A DNA stretch of 26,016 nucleotides from Angelakisella sp. (GTDB taxonomy: Bacteria; Bacillota; Clostridia; Oscillospirales; Ruminococcaceae): positions 1-26,016 of the forward strand of contig JAHHTR010000022.1 in the NCBI GenBank assembly GCA_020024515.1. Reading direction: 5' to 3'. The notes below the pieces were generated by a model. The model did not search any database, was not told the DNA's origin, and saw only the letters and a program-made list of their open reading frames with translations. Both the position numbers and the translations under genes were made by a program. Numbering within the stretch: position 1 is the stretch's first letter; every line of letters starts with the position of its first letter. Of the stretch, positions 7,304 to 14,765 are shown piece after piece.

Positions 7304-7702
7304 ATGCATATTACAGATACTATTGCCGATATGCTAACACGTATTCGTAATGCGAATAGTGCTAAGCATGATACGGTAGATATCCCTGCGTCAAAAATGA
7401 AGACTTCTATTGCTCAGATTCTTCTTGACGAAGGTTATATAAAAGCATTTACAGTTATCCCTGACGAGAAACAGGGTACAATACGTATAACACTAAAATA
7501 TGGTGAAGGCAAAAAACCTATCATCCAAGGTCTACGCAGAGTTTCAAAACCAGGTCTTCGTATCTATTCAAGCAGCGAAGAAATGCCAAAGGTTTTGAAA
7601 GGATTGGGTATTGCAATCGTTTCAACATCAAAAGGTGTTATAACAGACAAACAGGCTCGTCGCGAACATGTTGGTGGCGAAGTTCTAGCATTCATCTGGT
7701 AA
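7304..7702 (+). CDS. rpsH: 30S ribosomal protein S8
   Basis: The 132-aa product starts MHITDTIADMLTRIRNAN and ends with STSKGVITDKQARREHVGGE and AFIW, both diagnostic for S8. S8 organises the 16S central domain and is the translational repressor of the spc operon in E. coli; no comparable operator was recognised here before rplE. AAAAGGAGGT precedes ATG 7304. Confidence 0.97.
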   Translation: MHITDTIADMLTRIRNANSAKHDTVDIPASKMKTSIAQILLDEGYIKAFTVIPDEKQGTIRITLKYGEGKKPIIQGLRRVSKPGLRIYSSSEEMPKVLKGLGIAIVSTSKGVITDKQARREHVGGEVLAFIW

Positions 7703-7716
7703 GGGGGTAAACTATA

Positions 7717-8262
7717 ATGAGTAGAATAGGTAATAAATTAATAGAAATCCCCGCAGGTGTAGAAATTAAGTTCGATGGCAACACAGCTACTGTTAAAGGT
7801 AAAAACGGTACTCTTGTAAAAACATTTGCAGATGTTATCAGTTTTGAAACAGAGGGCAACACAATAAAAGTTGTTCGTGCAAATGAAGATAAAGAAACAA
7901 AAAGCTTACATGGACTTACAAGAACACTACTTGCAAACATGATCCACGGTGTAAACGAAGGCTTTTCCAAAGAGTTAGAAGTAAATGGCGTTGGTTATCG
8001 TGTTGCAAAGCAGGGTAAAGATTTGGTTATGAACTTGGGTTACAGCCATCAAGTAATCATGCCTGAAATAGACGGTATAACAGTAGAAGTACCATCAGCT
8101 AACAAAATAATTATCAAAGGTGCTGACAAAGAGAAAGTTGGTCAATTTGCAGCAGAAGTACGTGAAAAACGTCCGCCAGAACCATACAAAGGTAAAGGTA
8201 TCAAATATGTTGATGAAGTTATTATCCGCAAGGAAGGTAAAGCTGGTAAAGGTAAGAAGTAA
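7717..8262 (+). CDS. rplF: 50S ribosomal protein L6
   Basis: The 181-aa product begins MSRIGNKLIEIPAGVEI and has two repeated L6 halves; the second contains IIIKGADKEKVGQFAAEVR and RPPEPYKGKGIKY, the family signature. L6 lies near the factor-binding centre by the sarcin-ricin loop. GGGGG (about 7703-7708) is a less canonical ribosome-binding site than its neighbours have. Confidence 0.97.
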   Translation: MSRIGNKLIEIPAGVEIKFDGNTATVKGKNGTLVKTFADVISFETEGNTIKVVRANEDKETKSLHGLTRTLLANMIHGVNEGFSKELEVNGVGYRVAKQGKDLVMNLGYSHQVIMPEIDGITVEVPSANKIIIKGADKEKVGQFAAEVREKRPPEPYKGKGIKYVDEVIIRKEGKAGKGKK

Positions 8263-8280
8263 GAAAGGAGGAGTTAAAAT

Positions 8281-8640
8281 ATGATAAAGAGACTTGATAA
8301 AAAAGAGTTAAGAATAAAAAGACGTAAGAGAGTTAGAGCTAAAATAAGCGGTACAGCTGAACGTCCAAGACTATCTGTATTTCGCTCCGCCAAAAACATC
8401 TATGCTCAATTGATAGATGACGTAAATGGTGTTACACTTGCTGCAGCTTCTACAAAAGATAAAGGCTTTGATGGCTTTGGCGGTAACGTTGAAGCAGCTA
8501 AAAAAGTTGGTCTTGCAGTAGCTGAAAAAGCTAAAGCAAAGGGCATTGAAACAGTTGTTTTTGACAGAGGCGGTTTCGTATATCACGGTCGTGTTGCGGC
8601 AGTTGCTGACGGCGCACGTGAAGGCGGACTGAAATTCTAA
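8281..8640 (+). CDS. rplR: 50S ribosomal protein L18
   Basis: The 119-aa product has RKRVRAKISGTAERPRLSVF and YAQLIDDVNGVTLAAASTKD, then the C-terminal VFDRGGFVYHGRVAAVADGA segment, all typical for L18, which binds 5S rRNA with L5. AAAGGAGGAG precedes ATG 8281. The rpsE binding site begins right after its stop codon. Confidence 0.97.
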   Translation: MIKRLDKKELRIKRRKRVRAKISGTAERPRLSVFRSAKNIYAQLIDDVNGVTLAAASTKDKGFDGFGGNVEAAKKVGLAVAEKAKAKGIETVVFDRGGFVYHGRVAAVADGAREGGLKF

Positions 8641-8658
8641 TTGAAGGAGGGATACTTT

Positions 8659-9162
8659 TTGGCTCGTATAGATGCATCAGCATTAAATTTAACAGAATCA
8701 GTAGTAGCTATTAACCGTGTTACTAAAACGGTTAAGGGTGGTCGTATATTCAAGTTTGCAGCACTAGTTGTTGTTGGCGACGGTAACGGTATAGTAGGCT
8801 TTGGACTTGGTAAGGCTTCCGAAGTTCCCGACGCAATCCGCAAGGGTATAGAGGACGCTAAGAAAAACCTAATTAAGGTTTCTCTAAAAGGAACAAGCAT
8901 TCCACACGAAGTTATAGGAAAATTCGGTGCAGGCGAAGTTCTGCTAAGACCAGCTCCACAAGGTACAGGTGTTATCGCAGGTGGTGCTGTTCGTGCAGTG
9001 CTGGAAGCAGCTGGTATTCGTGACATAAGAACAAAATGTCTACGTTCAAACAACCCAACAAACGTTGTTTCAGCTACTATCGCAGGTCTTGCATCACTAC
9101 GTGATGTAAACGAAGTTGCTGCAATTCGTGGCAAATCAACAAAAGAAATAATGATAGGATAA
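8659..9162 (+). CDS. rpsE: 30S ribosomal protein S5
   Basis: The 167-aa product has the S5 double-stranded RNA-binding fold (LNLTESVVAINRVTKTVKGG) and the second domain with LRPAPQGTGVIAGGAVRAVL. S5 is central to decoding accuracy. The start is TTG at 8659, giving (M)ARIDASALNLTE, the usual S5 N-terminus; AAGGAGG (8644-8650) is 8 bases upstream. A TTG at 8641 is in frame but lies in front of the binding site and is rejected. TTG starting such a highly expressed gene is notable. Confidence 0.95.
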   Translation: MARIDASALNLTESVVAINRVTKTVKGGRIFKFAALVVVGDGNGIVGFGLGKASEVPDAIRKGIEDAKKNLIKVSLKGTSIPHEVIGKFGAGEVLLRPAPQGTGVIAGGAVRAVLEAAGIRDIRTKCLRSNNPTNVVSATIAGLASLRDVNEVAAIRGKSTKEIMIG

Positions 9163-9176
9163 GGAGGTAGCTAACT

Positions 9177-9359
9177 ATGGCAGATACAGTTAAAATCAAA
9201 CTTGTAAAAGGTTTTGCAGGTAGAAAAAAACCCCAGATAGCTACAGCTTATTCACTGGGTCTAAGAAAAATAGGCGATGTTACAGAGCAACCAAACAATG
9301 CGGCTACTCAAGGTAAAATCGCTAAGATTATACACCTTGTAGAGGTATTAAACAAATAA
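9177..9359 (+). CDS. rpmD: 50S ribosomal protein L30
   Basis: The 60-aa product shows the L30 pattern: KIKLVKGFAGRKKPQIATAYSLGL interrupted by normal family variation, then GDVTEQPNNAATQGKIAKI. Bacterial L30 is this short form. AAGGAGGT precedes ATG 9177. The stop codon directly abuts the GGAGG used by rplO. Confidence 0.95.
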   Translation: MADTVKIKLVKGFAGRKKPQIATAYSLGLRKIGDVTEQPNNAATQGKIAKIIHLVEVLNK

Positions 9360-9372
9360 GGAGGTGCAAGTA

Positions 9373-9813
9373 ATGAAGTTGCATGAACTATCACCAGTTG
9401 AAGGCTCAACAAAAAGAGCTTATAGAGTTGGTAGAGGTACTGGCAGTGGTAACGGAAAAACAGCTGGTAAAGGACACAAAGGTCAAAATGCACGTTCAGG
9501 TGGCGGTGTAAGACCGGGCTTTGAAGGTGGACAAATGCCTTTACACAGACGTATTCCTAAGAGAGGTTTCGTTAATATATTCGCAACTGAATACGCTACA
9601 ATAAATGTACGTGATTTGGAATGTTTCGAGAACGGAGCTGTTGTTAATGCCGAAACTCTAATTGAAGTCGGAATACTTAAAAATGCTATGGACGGCGTAA
9701 AAGTATTAGGTAACGGCGAATTAACAAAAAAACTTACAGTAGAAGCAGCTGCTTTCTCCGAGGGTGCCAAGAGTAAAATCGAAGCAGCCGGCGGAAAGGC
9801 AGAGGTGAAATAA
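9373..9813 (+). CDS. rplO: 50S ribosomal protein L15
   Basis: The 146-aa product begins MKLHELSPVEGSTKRAYRVG and has the glycine-rich RNA-binding part (GRGTGSGNGKTAGKGHKGQN) and the GFEGGQMPLHRRIPKRGF motif. The start is ATG 9373; an in-frame GTG at 9364 is part of the AAGGAGGTG ribosome-binding site and cannot be the start. It ends one base before the secY start codon. Confidence 0.97.
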   Translation: MKLHELSPVEGSTKRAYRVGRGTGSGNGKTAGKGHKGQNARSGGGVRPGFEGGQMPLHRRIPKRGFVNIFATEYATINVRDLECFENGAVVNAETLIEVGILKNAMDGVKVLGNGELTKKLTVEAAAFSEGAKSKIEAAGGKAEVK

Positions 9814-9814
9814 A

Positions 9815-11104
9815 ATGTGGCAAACCATTAGAAATGCTTGGAAAATTGCAGATTTACGTAAGAAAATATTGTACACATTAATGATATTAGTTGTAGTACG
9901 ATTGGGTTCAGCAATTCCGGTTCCTTTTTTGAATTCTGCTGCATTACAATCTATGATGACTGCTGATGGAAGTCTTTTAGGATATTTGGACGTGTTGACA
10001 GGTGGTGCACTTAGTCAAGCAACATTGTTTGCTCTTTCTATCTCACCTTATATTACAGCATCTATTGTCATTCAGCTGTTGACAGTTGCTATCCCCCCTT
10101 TGGAGAGACTGGCAAAGTCAGGAGAAGACGGACAAAAGAAGCTGAAAAAAATCAATCGTTATACAACAGTAGCTCTTGCTGTTTTTCAATCAATAGCATT
10201 TTACTTCTTGTTTAAAAATGGTTACAATGCTGTTAGTGTATACAACAACAGTATCGCAAATGTGCTTGTAGCACTTACTATTGTCGCAACATTTACAGCA
10301 GGTTCAATGATAGTTGTATGGTTGGGTGAACGTATCGATGAAAAAGGTATTGGTAACGGTATATCTATGATTTTGTTTGTAGGTATTGTTTCACGAGGTC
10401 CGGGAGCTATCTATGGTTTGATTCAAAACTTTGCAAAAGGTCCTCAATACTATGTATATGTTCCACTTGTAATTTTGCTATTCATAGGTATGATATCTTT
10501 CATTGTTATAATGAACAGTGCTGAAAGAAGAATTACTATTCAATACGCAAAAATTACAAGAGGTAACAAAATGTGGGGAGGTCAAAAATCTTACCTTCCA
10601 ATTAAAGTATCAATGTCAGGCGTTTTGCCTATCATCTTTGCAAGTACTTTTCTTGCAATTCCAGGAACACTGAAAAGCTTTATTGACCCACAAGGTATAA
10701 CAGGTTTTGGTAGATTCTTGGGATACTTTAACTACAACACATGGCTATATGCTATCTTGTACTTCTTCCTAATTATAGGATTTAATTATTTCTATATTGC
10801 TATCCAATACAACCCTGTTGAAATGGCTAACAATATAAAGAGCAATCATGGTGCAATACCTGGTATTAAACCTGGTAGATCGACGGTAGAGTTCATTCAA
10901 AAGAGAATAAACAGAGTAACTTTGGCTGGTGCTTTAATGCTTGCAGTTATAGCTATTCTTCCAATTATATTGGGTTCACTTATGGGAATGAATATCTCAC
11001 TTGGCGGTACATCAATAATCATTCTTGTAGGTGTGGCTTTGGATACTGTTAGAAGCTTGGAATCACAAATGATGATGCGTCATCATAAAGGCTTCTTGGA
11101 GTAA
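9815..11104 (+). CDS. secY: Protein translocase channel subunit SecY
   Basis: The 429-aa product is full length and strongly hydrophobic, with about ten membrane segments. Landmarks include LRKKILYTLMILVVVRLGSAIPVP (first segment, with the plug region following), SISPYITASIVIQLLTV, the cytoplasmic loop TRGNKMWGGQKSYLPIKV, and IPGIKPGRSTVEFI before the last segments. It forms the Sec channel for preproteins and membrane proteins. Only a modest AGAGGTG site is seen, at the end of rplO, so translation is probably coupled to rplO. Leucine codons shift here towards TTG/TTA compared with the ribosomal genes. Confidence 0.97.
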   Translation: MWQTIRNAWKIADLRKKILYTLMILVVVRLGSAIPVPFLNSAALQSMMTADGSLLGYLDVLTGGALSQATLFALSISPYITASIVIQLLTVAIPPLERLAKSGEDGQKKLKKINRYTTVALAVFQSIAFYFLFKNGYNAVSVYNNSIANVLVALTIVATFTAGSMIVVWLGERIDEKGIGNGISMILFVGIVSRGPGAIYGLIQNFAKGPQYYVYVPLVILLFIGMISFIVIMNSAERRITIQYAKITRGNKMWGGQKSYLPIKVSMSGVLPIIFASTFLAIPGTLKSFIDPQGITGFGRFLGYFNYNTWLYAILYFFLIIGFNYFYIAIQYNPVEMANNIKSNHGAIPGIKPGRSTVEFIQKRINRVTLAGALMLAVIAILPIILGSLMGMNISLGGTSIIILVGVALDTVRSLESQMMMRHHKGFLE

Positions 11105-11130
11105 TCCGACATACGGCGGAGGATTATAAA

Positions 11131-11769
11131 ATGAATTTGATTATTATGGGAGCCCCGGGAGCAGGAAAAGGTACTCAAGCTGAAATTATTAGTGAGAGAT
11201 ACGAAATTCCTACAATTTCCACAGGTGCAACCCTTAGGGAAGCAATAAAGAGTGGTAGCGAGCTTGGTATTCTTGCAAAAAGTCTTATTGATGATGGTAA
11301 GTTTGTATCAGATGAGGTTATTAATCCAATAGTCAAGGCTCGTCTACAAAAATCAGATTGCGAAAACGGATTTATCCTAGACGGATATCCTCGCAATATG
11401 GAACAAGCAAAAGCTCTTGTTGATATGGGTATCCATATTGACAGAGTATTGTATATAGAACTTTCCGATGAAACTGTTATAGAGCGACTTTCGGGAAGAC
11501 GAATTTGTGAAAACTGTGGAACAAGCTATCACACAAAGTACAATCCTTCACAAACAGGAGAACTTTGTGAACTTTGCGGTGGTAAGTTAATTACACGCAA
11601 AGACGATAGACCGGAAACAGTAAGAGAACGTTTGGAAATTTTCCACAAGACAACTTATCCTGTTGTAGAATACTACAAGGAAAATGGCATTTTGACAGTT
11701 GTTCAAAGTGATGATTCAGTGGAAGTTACAACCGAAAGAACGTTGAGAGCGTTGGAGGAACAGCTATGA
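11131..11769 (+). CDS. adk: Adenylate kinase (zinc-lid type)
   Basis: The 212-aa product interconverts ATP + AMP and 2 ADP. The P-loop GAPGAGKGT is at residues 7-15, the AMP-site segment GYPRN at 85-89, and the LID domain carries a four-cysteine zinc site (C126, C129, C146, C149), as in Gram-positive long-form enzymes. The arginine-bearing DDRPETVRERL follows the LID. GGCGGAGGA precedes ATG 11131. The stop overlaps the map start by four bases (ATGA), so the two are translationally coupled. Confidence 0.97.
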   Translation: MNLIIMGAPGAGKGTQAEIISERYEIPTISTGATLREAIKSGSELGILAKSLIDDGKFVSDEVINPIVKARLQKSDCENGFILDGYPRNMEQAKALVDMGIHIDRVLYIELSDETVIERLSGRRICENCGTSYHTKYNPSQTGELCELCGGKLITRKDDRPETVRERLEIFHKTTYPVVEYYKENGILTVVQSDDSVEVTTERTLRALEEQL

Positions 11770-12515
11770 TCGTGCTGAAAACCAAAAACGAAATAACAGA
11801 AATACAAAAAGCTTGCAGAATATCGGCACTTGCTCTAAAAGCAGGAGTCGATGCTGTAAGACCGGGTGTAACAACCTGGGAAATTAATCGTGTAATACAC
11901 GATTGTATTACCAAAAATAACGCTAAACCCGCATTCTTGGGTTATGGCGGTTTTCCGGCAGCAGCATGTATATCTATAAATGAAGAAGTTATTCATGGTA
12001 TACCATCAAAACACAGGCTTGTTAATGAAGGTGATATTGTTAGCATTGATGTTGGTGCGATATATAATGGTTATTATGGGGACAACGCATTTACAGTAGG
12101 TGCAGGTGAAATAAGTGATGAGTTAAAACAATTACTTGCAGTAACCGAAAAATCATTGTATCTTGGTATAGAGGCTGCACAAACAGGAAATCGTCTTGGC
12201 GATATCGGTAATGCTGTGCAAAGCTATTGCGAAAGTTTTGGCTATGGAGTTGTTAGAGACTTTGTCGGTCACGGTTGTGGCAAACAGCTTCATGAGTCAC
12301 CCGAAGTTCCAAACTACGGAACAAAGGGTAGAGGTCTTAGATTGACATCTGGTATGACAATAGCGATTGAACCTATGATAAATCTTAAGGGAGCGTCTGT
12401 GTACGTTAAAGATGATAAATGGACAGTAGTTACAGATTCGGGTCTGCCTTCTGCACATTTTGAACACACAATAGCTATTACTGACAATGGCCCTGTAATA
12501 CTTACTAAAATATAA
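11766..12515 (+). CDS. map: Methionine aminopeptidase, type I
   Basis: The 249-aa product removes N-terminal methionine from new proteins. The dinuclear metal ligands are visible: D95 (VSIDVGA), D106 (YGDNAF), H169 (GHGCGKQLHE), E202 (IEPM) and E233 (FEHT); H77 is the conserved substrate-contact histidine. There is no N-terminal zinc-finger or SH3-binding extension, so it is the short bacterial form. The ATG overlaps the adk stop (ATGA); GTTGGAGGA at the adk end is the ribosome-binding site. Confidence 0.97.
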   Translation: MIVLKTKNEITEIQKACRISALALKAGVDAVRPGVTTWEINRVIHDCITKNNAKPAFLGYGGFPAAACISINEEVIHGIPSKHRLVNEGDIVSIDVGAIYNGYYGDNAFTVGAGEISDELKQLLAVTEKSLYLGIEAAQTGNRLGDIGNAVQSYCESFGYGVVRDFVGHGCGKQLHESPEVPNYGTKGRGLRLTSGMTIAIEPMINLKGASVYVKDDKWTVVTDSGLPSAHFEHTIAITDNGPVILTKI

Positions 12516-12528
12516 GTAGGTGATATTT

Positions 12529-12774
12529 GTGCTCATTGGTGCAGTAGTAAGAATATTGAGTGGTCGAGATAAAGGCAAACTAATGATGGTGACTAATAAC
12601 GCAGACGGAAAGTTTTTTGTGGCTGACGGTAAAAGGCGAAAGCTGGAAAGTCCAAAGCCAAAAAACCCAAAGCATATTGAGGCAACTGATATGATAATTG
12701 ATGTTGCATTAGTTACAGGAAATAAAAAACTTGTTAAATTGCTAAAAGATATAGGCGATAAAGTGAGTAATTAG
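12529..12774 (+). CDS. Small KOW-domain RNA-binding protein (ribosome-associated)
   Basis: The 81-aa product has an N-terminal KOW-like motif (GAVVRILSGRDKGKLMMV), a basic middle (ADGKRRKLESPKPKNPKH) and a lysine-rich C-terminal helix. It resembles the L14e/L6e/L27e-type KOW proteins that many Clostridia encode exactly here, between map and infA. A role in ribosome biogenesis or translation is inferred from position and fold; the precise function is unknown. I take GTG 12529 as start, since TAGGTGA (12517-12523) lies before it; the alternative GTG 12520 is inside that site. Confidence 0.8.
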   Translation: MLIGAVVRILSGRDKGKLMMVTNNADGKFFVADGKRRKLESPKPKNPKHIEATDMIIDVALVTGNKKLVKLLKDIGDKVSN

Positions 12775-12794
12775 ATTAAAGGAGGTTATACCAA

Positions 12795-13013
12795 GTGTCA
12801 AAACAAGATGTTATAGAACTGGAAGGTACTGTTTTGGAAGCACTGCCAAACGCACAGTTTAAAGTAGAGCTGCCAAATGGCCATGTGATACTTGCACATA
12901 TATCAGGTAAACTTCGTATGAACTATATACGTATATTGCCTGGTGATAAAGTAACAATAGAAATGTCACCATACGATTTGACAAAAGGACGTATTACATG
13001 GCGTTCTAAATAA
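12795..13013 (+). CDS. infA: Translation initiation factor IF-1
   Basis: The 72-aa product is a single S1/OB-fold domain with IELEGTVLEALPNAQFKVEL, GHVILAHISGKLRMNYIRIL and YDLTKGRITWR, matching IF-1 almost end to end. IF-1 occupies the A site during initiation. The start is GTG 12795, with AAAGGAGGT (about 12779-12785) upstream. It is followed by a 77-nt spacer with a GAAATT/AATTTC hairpin (13037-13054). Confidence 0.97.
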   Translation: MSKQDVIELEGTVLEALPNAQFKVELPNGHVILAHISGKLRMNYIRILPGDKVTIEMSPYDLTKGRITWRSK

Positions 13014-13090
13014 TATGGTGGAAAATGAACGATAACGAAATTTAAAAGAATTTCAAACAAAGGTTAAACTAAATAAGGAGGTAATTTCAA

Positions 13091-13204
13091 ATGAAAGTAA
13101 GACCTTCCGTAAAGCCAATTTGCGAAAAATGTAAGGTTATTAAGCGTAAGGGTAAAATAATGGTTATTTGCGCAAACCCAAAGCATAAGCAACGTCAAGG
13201 CTAA
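13091..13204 (+). CDS. rpmJ: 50S ribosomal protein L36 (zinc-binding)
   Basis: This very short gene encodes 37 residues beginning MKVRPSVKPICEKCKVIKRK and ending KHKQRQG. The L36 zinc ligands C11, C14, C27 and H32 are all present, so this is the zinc-dependent (C+) form. Start ATG 13091 follows AAGGAGGT (13076-13083). It is preceded and followed by hairpin-containing spacers. Confidence 0.97.
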   Translation: MKVRPSVKPICEKCKVIKRKGKIMVICANPKHKQRQG

Positions 13205-13207
13205 TAA

Positions 13208-13264
13208 GAACTTTTTAGAAAAGTTCGAGTGAAAACCATAACAAAATTTATTTAGTAGTTATGG
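13208..13264 (+). promoter_or_regulatory. Two hairpins in the rpmJ-rpsM spacer
   Basis: The 91-nt spacer holds a perfect 8-bp hairpin GAACTTTT/AAAAGTTC with a TAG loop (13208-13226) and a 7-bp hairpin CCATAAC/GTTATGG with a 15-base loop (13236-13264). The rpsM ribosome-binding site GGAGG follows at about 13281-13285. Neither hairpin has a U-tract. In E. coli the alpha operon mRNA leader before rpsM binds S4; an analogous leader is possible here but the structures look different. Confidence 0.45.
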
Positions 13265-13295
13265 GAAATCCACAGAATAATGGAGGTGCAAATAT

Positions 13296-13664
13296 ATGGC
13301 TCGTATAGCCGGTATAGATCTACCAAGAGAAAAGAGAGTTGAAATAGGACTAACTTATATCTATGGTATAGGCAGACAAACTGCAACTAAAATACTTGAA
13401 GCAACAGGTGTAAATCCTGACATTCGAGTTAAAGATTTGACAGAAGATCAAGAGAACGCAATACGTGATTACATTGACAAAAATATTGCTGTTGAAGGTG
13501 ACCTTCGTAGAGAAGTTGCTCTTAACATCAAGAGACTTGTTGAAGTTGGTTGTTACAGAGGCGTTCGTCATAGAAAAGGTCTTCCAGTAAGAGGTCAAAG
13601 AACAAAGACAAACGCAAGAACAAGAAAAGGTCCTAAGAAGACTATTGCTAATAAGAAGAAATAA
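13296..13664 (+). CDS. rpsM: 30S ribosomal protein S13
   Basis: The 122-aa product begins MARIAGIDLPREKRVEIGLT and contains the helix-two-turn-helix YIYGIGRQTATKIL and CYRGVRHRKGLPVRGQRTKT with a lysine-rich tail. S13 contacts S19 and the P-site tRNA and forms inter-subunit bridges. Start ATG 13296. First gene of the alpha-operon-like section. Confidence 0.97.
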   Translation: MARIAGIDLPREKRVEIGLTYIYGIGRQTATKILEATGVNPDIRVKDLTEDQENAIRDYIDKNIAVEGDLRREVALNIKRLVEVGCYRGVRHRKGLPVRGQRTKTNARTRKGPKKTIANKKK

Positions 13665-13678
13665 GGAGGGGAAGAACA

Positions 13679-14080
13679 ATGGCAAAACAAGCTGTTAAAA
13701 AGGCAACTGTTCGTAAACGTCGTGAACGTAAAAACATTGAACGTGGCGCTGCTCACATTCAGTCTACATTTAACAATACAATCGTTACTATAACAGATAC
13801 TCAAGGTAATGCTTTGAGTTGGGCAAGTGCTGGTGGATTGGGCTTCCGTGGTTCTAAAAAATCTACTCCTTTTGCTGCGCAAACAGCAGCAGAAGTTGCG
13901 GCAAAAGCAGCTATGGAGCATGGTCTAAAGACTGTTGAAGTATTTGTAAAAGGTCCCGGCGCAGGTAGAGAAGCTGCTATCAGAGCTTTGCAAGGCGCTG
14001 GACTTGAAGTTACAATGATTAAAGATGTAACACCTATTCCACATAATGGTTGCCGTCCACCAAAAAGAAGACGCGTATAA
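13679..14080 (+). CDS. rpsK: 30S ribosomal protein S11
   Basis: The 133-aa product has the S11 pattern: ERGAAHIQSTFNNTIVTITD, ALSWASAGGLGFRGSKKSTP, VKGPGAGREAAIRALQGAGL and the C-terminal PIPHNGCRPPKRRRV. It is located in the platform by the 3' end of 16S rRNA. AAGGAGGGG precedes ATG 13679, 14 bases after the rpsM stop. Confidence 0.98.
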   Translation: MAKQAVKKATVRKRRERKNIERGAAHIQSTFNNTIVTITDTQGNALSWASAGGLGFRGSKKSTPFAAQTAAEVAAKAAMEHGLKTVEVFVKGPGAGREAAIRALQGAGLEVTMIKDVTPIPHNGCRPPKRRRV

Positions 14081-14104
14081 TTGAAATAAAGGAGGTATTT
14101 TTAG

Positions 14105-14701
14105 ATGGCTAACAATAAACAGCCCGTTCTAAAGAGATGTGCAACACTTAACATATCTCCTATGGTAATGGGCATTTCAAAAGAAACACATAGAAAACCA
14201 CAGAAGAACATGCATAAAAAGCAAAGTGAGTATGCCATACAACTTAATGAAAAGCAGAAACTGAAGTTCATTTATGGCGTACTGGAAAAGCAATTCTATC
14301 ACTACTATCTTCTAGCTGAGAAGAAAGCAGGTCTAACAGGTGAAAACCTACTTAAAATACTAGAATCAAGAATAGATAACGTTGTTTACAGACTTGGCTA
14401 CGCTAGTACTCGTCGTGAGGCTCGTCAGCTAGTTGGTCACGGTCACTTCTTAGTAAATGGTCACAAGGTAGATATTCCTTCATATTTAGTAAAAGAGGGA
14501 GATGTTATTTCTGTTAAGGAAAAGAGCCGTTCATCAGTTAAGTTTAAAGCTTTAATGGAAATGAATGCTAAGTCAATTGTTCCAAAGTGGTTGGAAAAAG
14601 ATGCTGAGCATTTTAGTGGTAAGGTAATTGGTACTCCTGATAAAGAGTCACTAGACTACGATGTACAGGAACACCTAATTGTCGAGTTGTACAGCAAATA
14701 A
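14105..14701 (+). CDS. rpsD: 30S ribosomal protein S4, cysteine-free (zinc-independent) form
   Basis: The 198-aa product has the S4 core SEYAIQLNEKQKLKFIYGVL, the S4 RNA-binding fold ESRIDNVVYRLGYASTRREA with RQLVGHGHFLVNGHKV, and a normal C-terminus. The N-terminal part (about 1-40) lacks the zinc-binding cysteine cluster of canonical S4; this C-minus form is common in Clostridia, so I do not read it as damage. S4 nucleates 30S assembly and can repress alpha-operon translation. AAAGGAGGT precedes ATG 14105. Confidence 0.95.
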   Translation: MANNKQPVLKRCATLNISPMVMGISKETHRKPQKNMHKKQSEYAIQLNEKQKLKFIYGVLEKQFYHYYLLAEKKAGLTGENLLKILESRIDNVVYRLGYASTRREARQLVGHGHFLVNGHKVDIPSYLVKEGDVISVKEKSRSSVKFKALMEMNAKSIVPKWLEKDAEHFSGKVIGTPDKESLDYDVQEHLIVELYSK

Positions 14702-14728
14702 TAATTAGCATACAGATAGTAGGAAGTA

Positions 14729-14748
14729 ATAAGAACAACAAGTCTTAT
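14729..14748 (+). promoter_or_regulatory. Hairpin in the rpsD-rpoA spacer
   Basis: ATAAGA (14729-14734) and TCTTAT (14743-14748) form a 6-bp stem with an 8-base loop, just before the rpoA ribosome-binding site GGGGAGG (14750-14756). Possibly a modest translational control or processing element; no terminator U-run. Confidence 0.3.
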
Positions 14749-14765
14749 AGGGGAGGTTACACTTT

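Noticed and set aside
8637..9134. Long open frame on the minus strand opposite rpsE
   Set aside because: No ribosome-binding site or recognisable domain; it mirrors the codon structure of rpsE, a well-supported gene.
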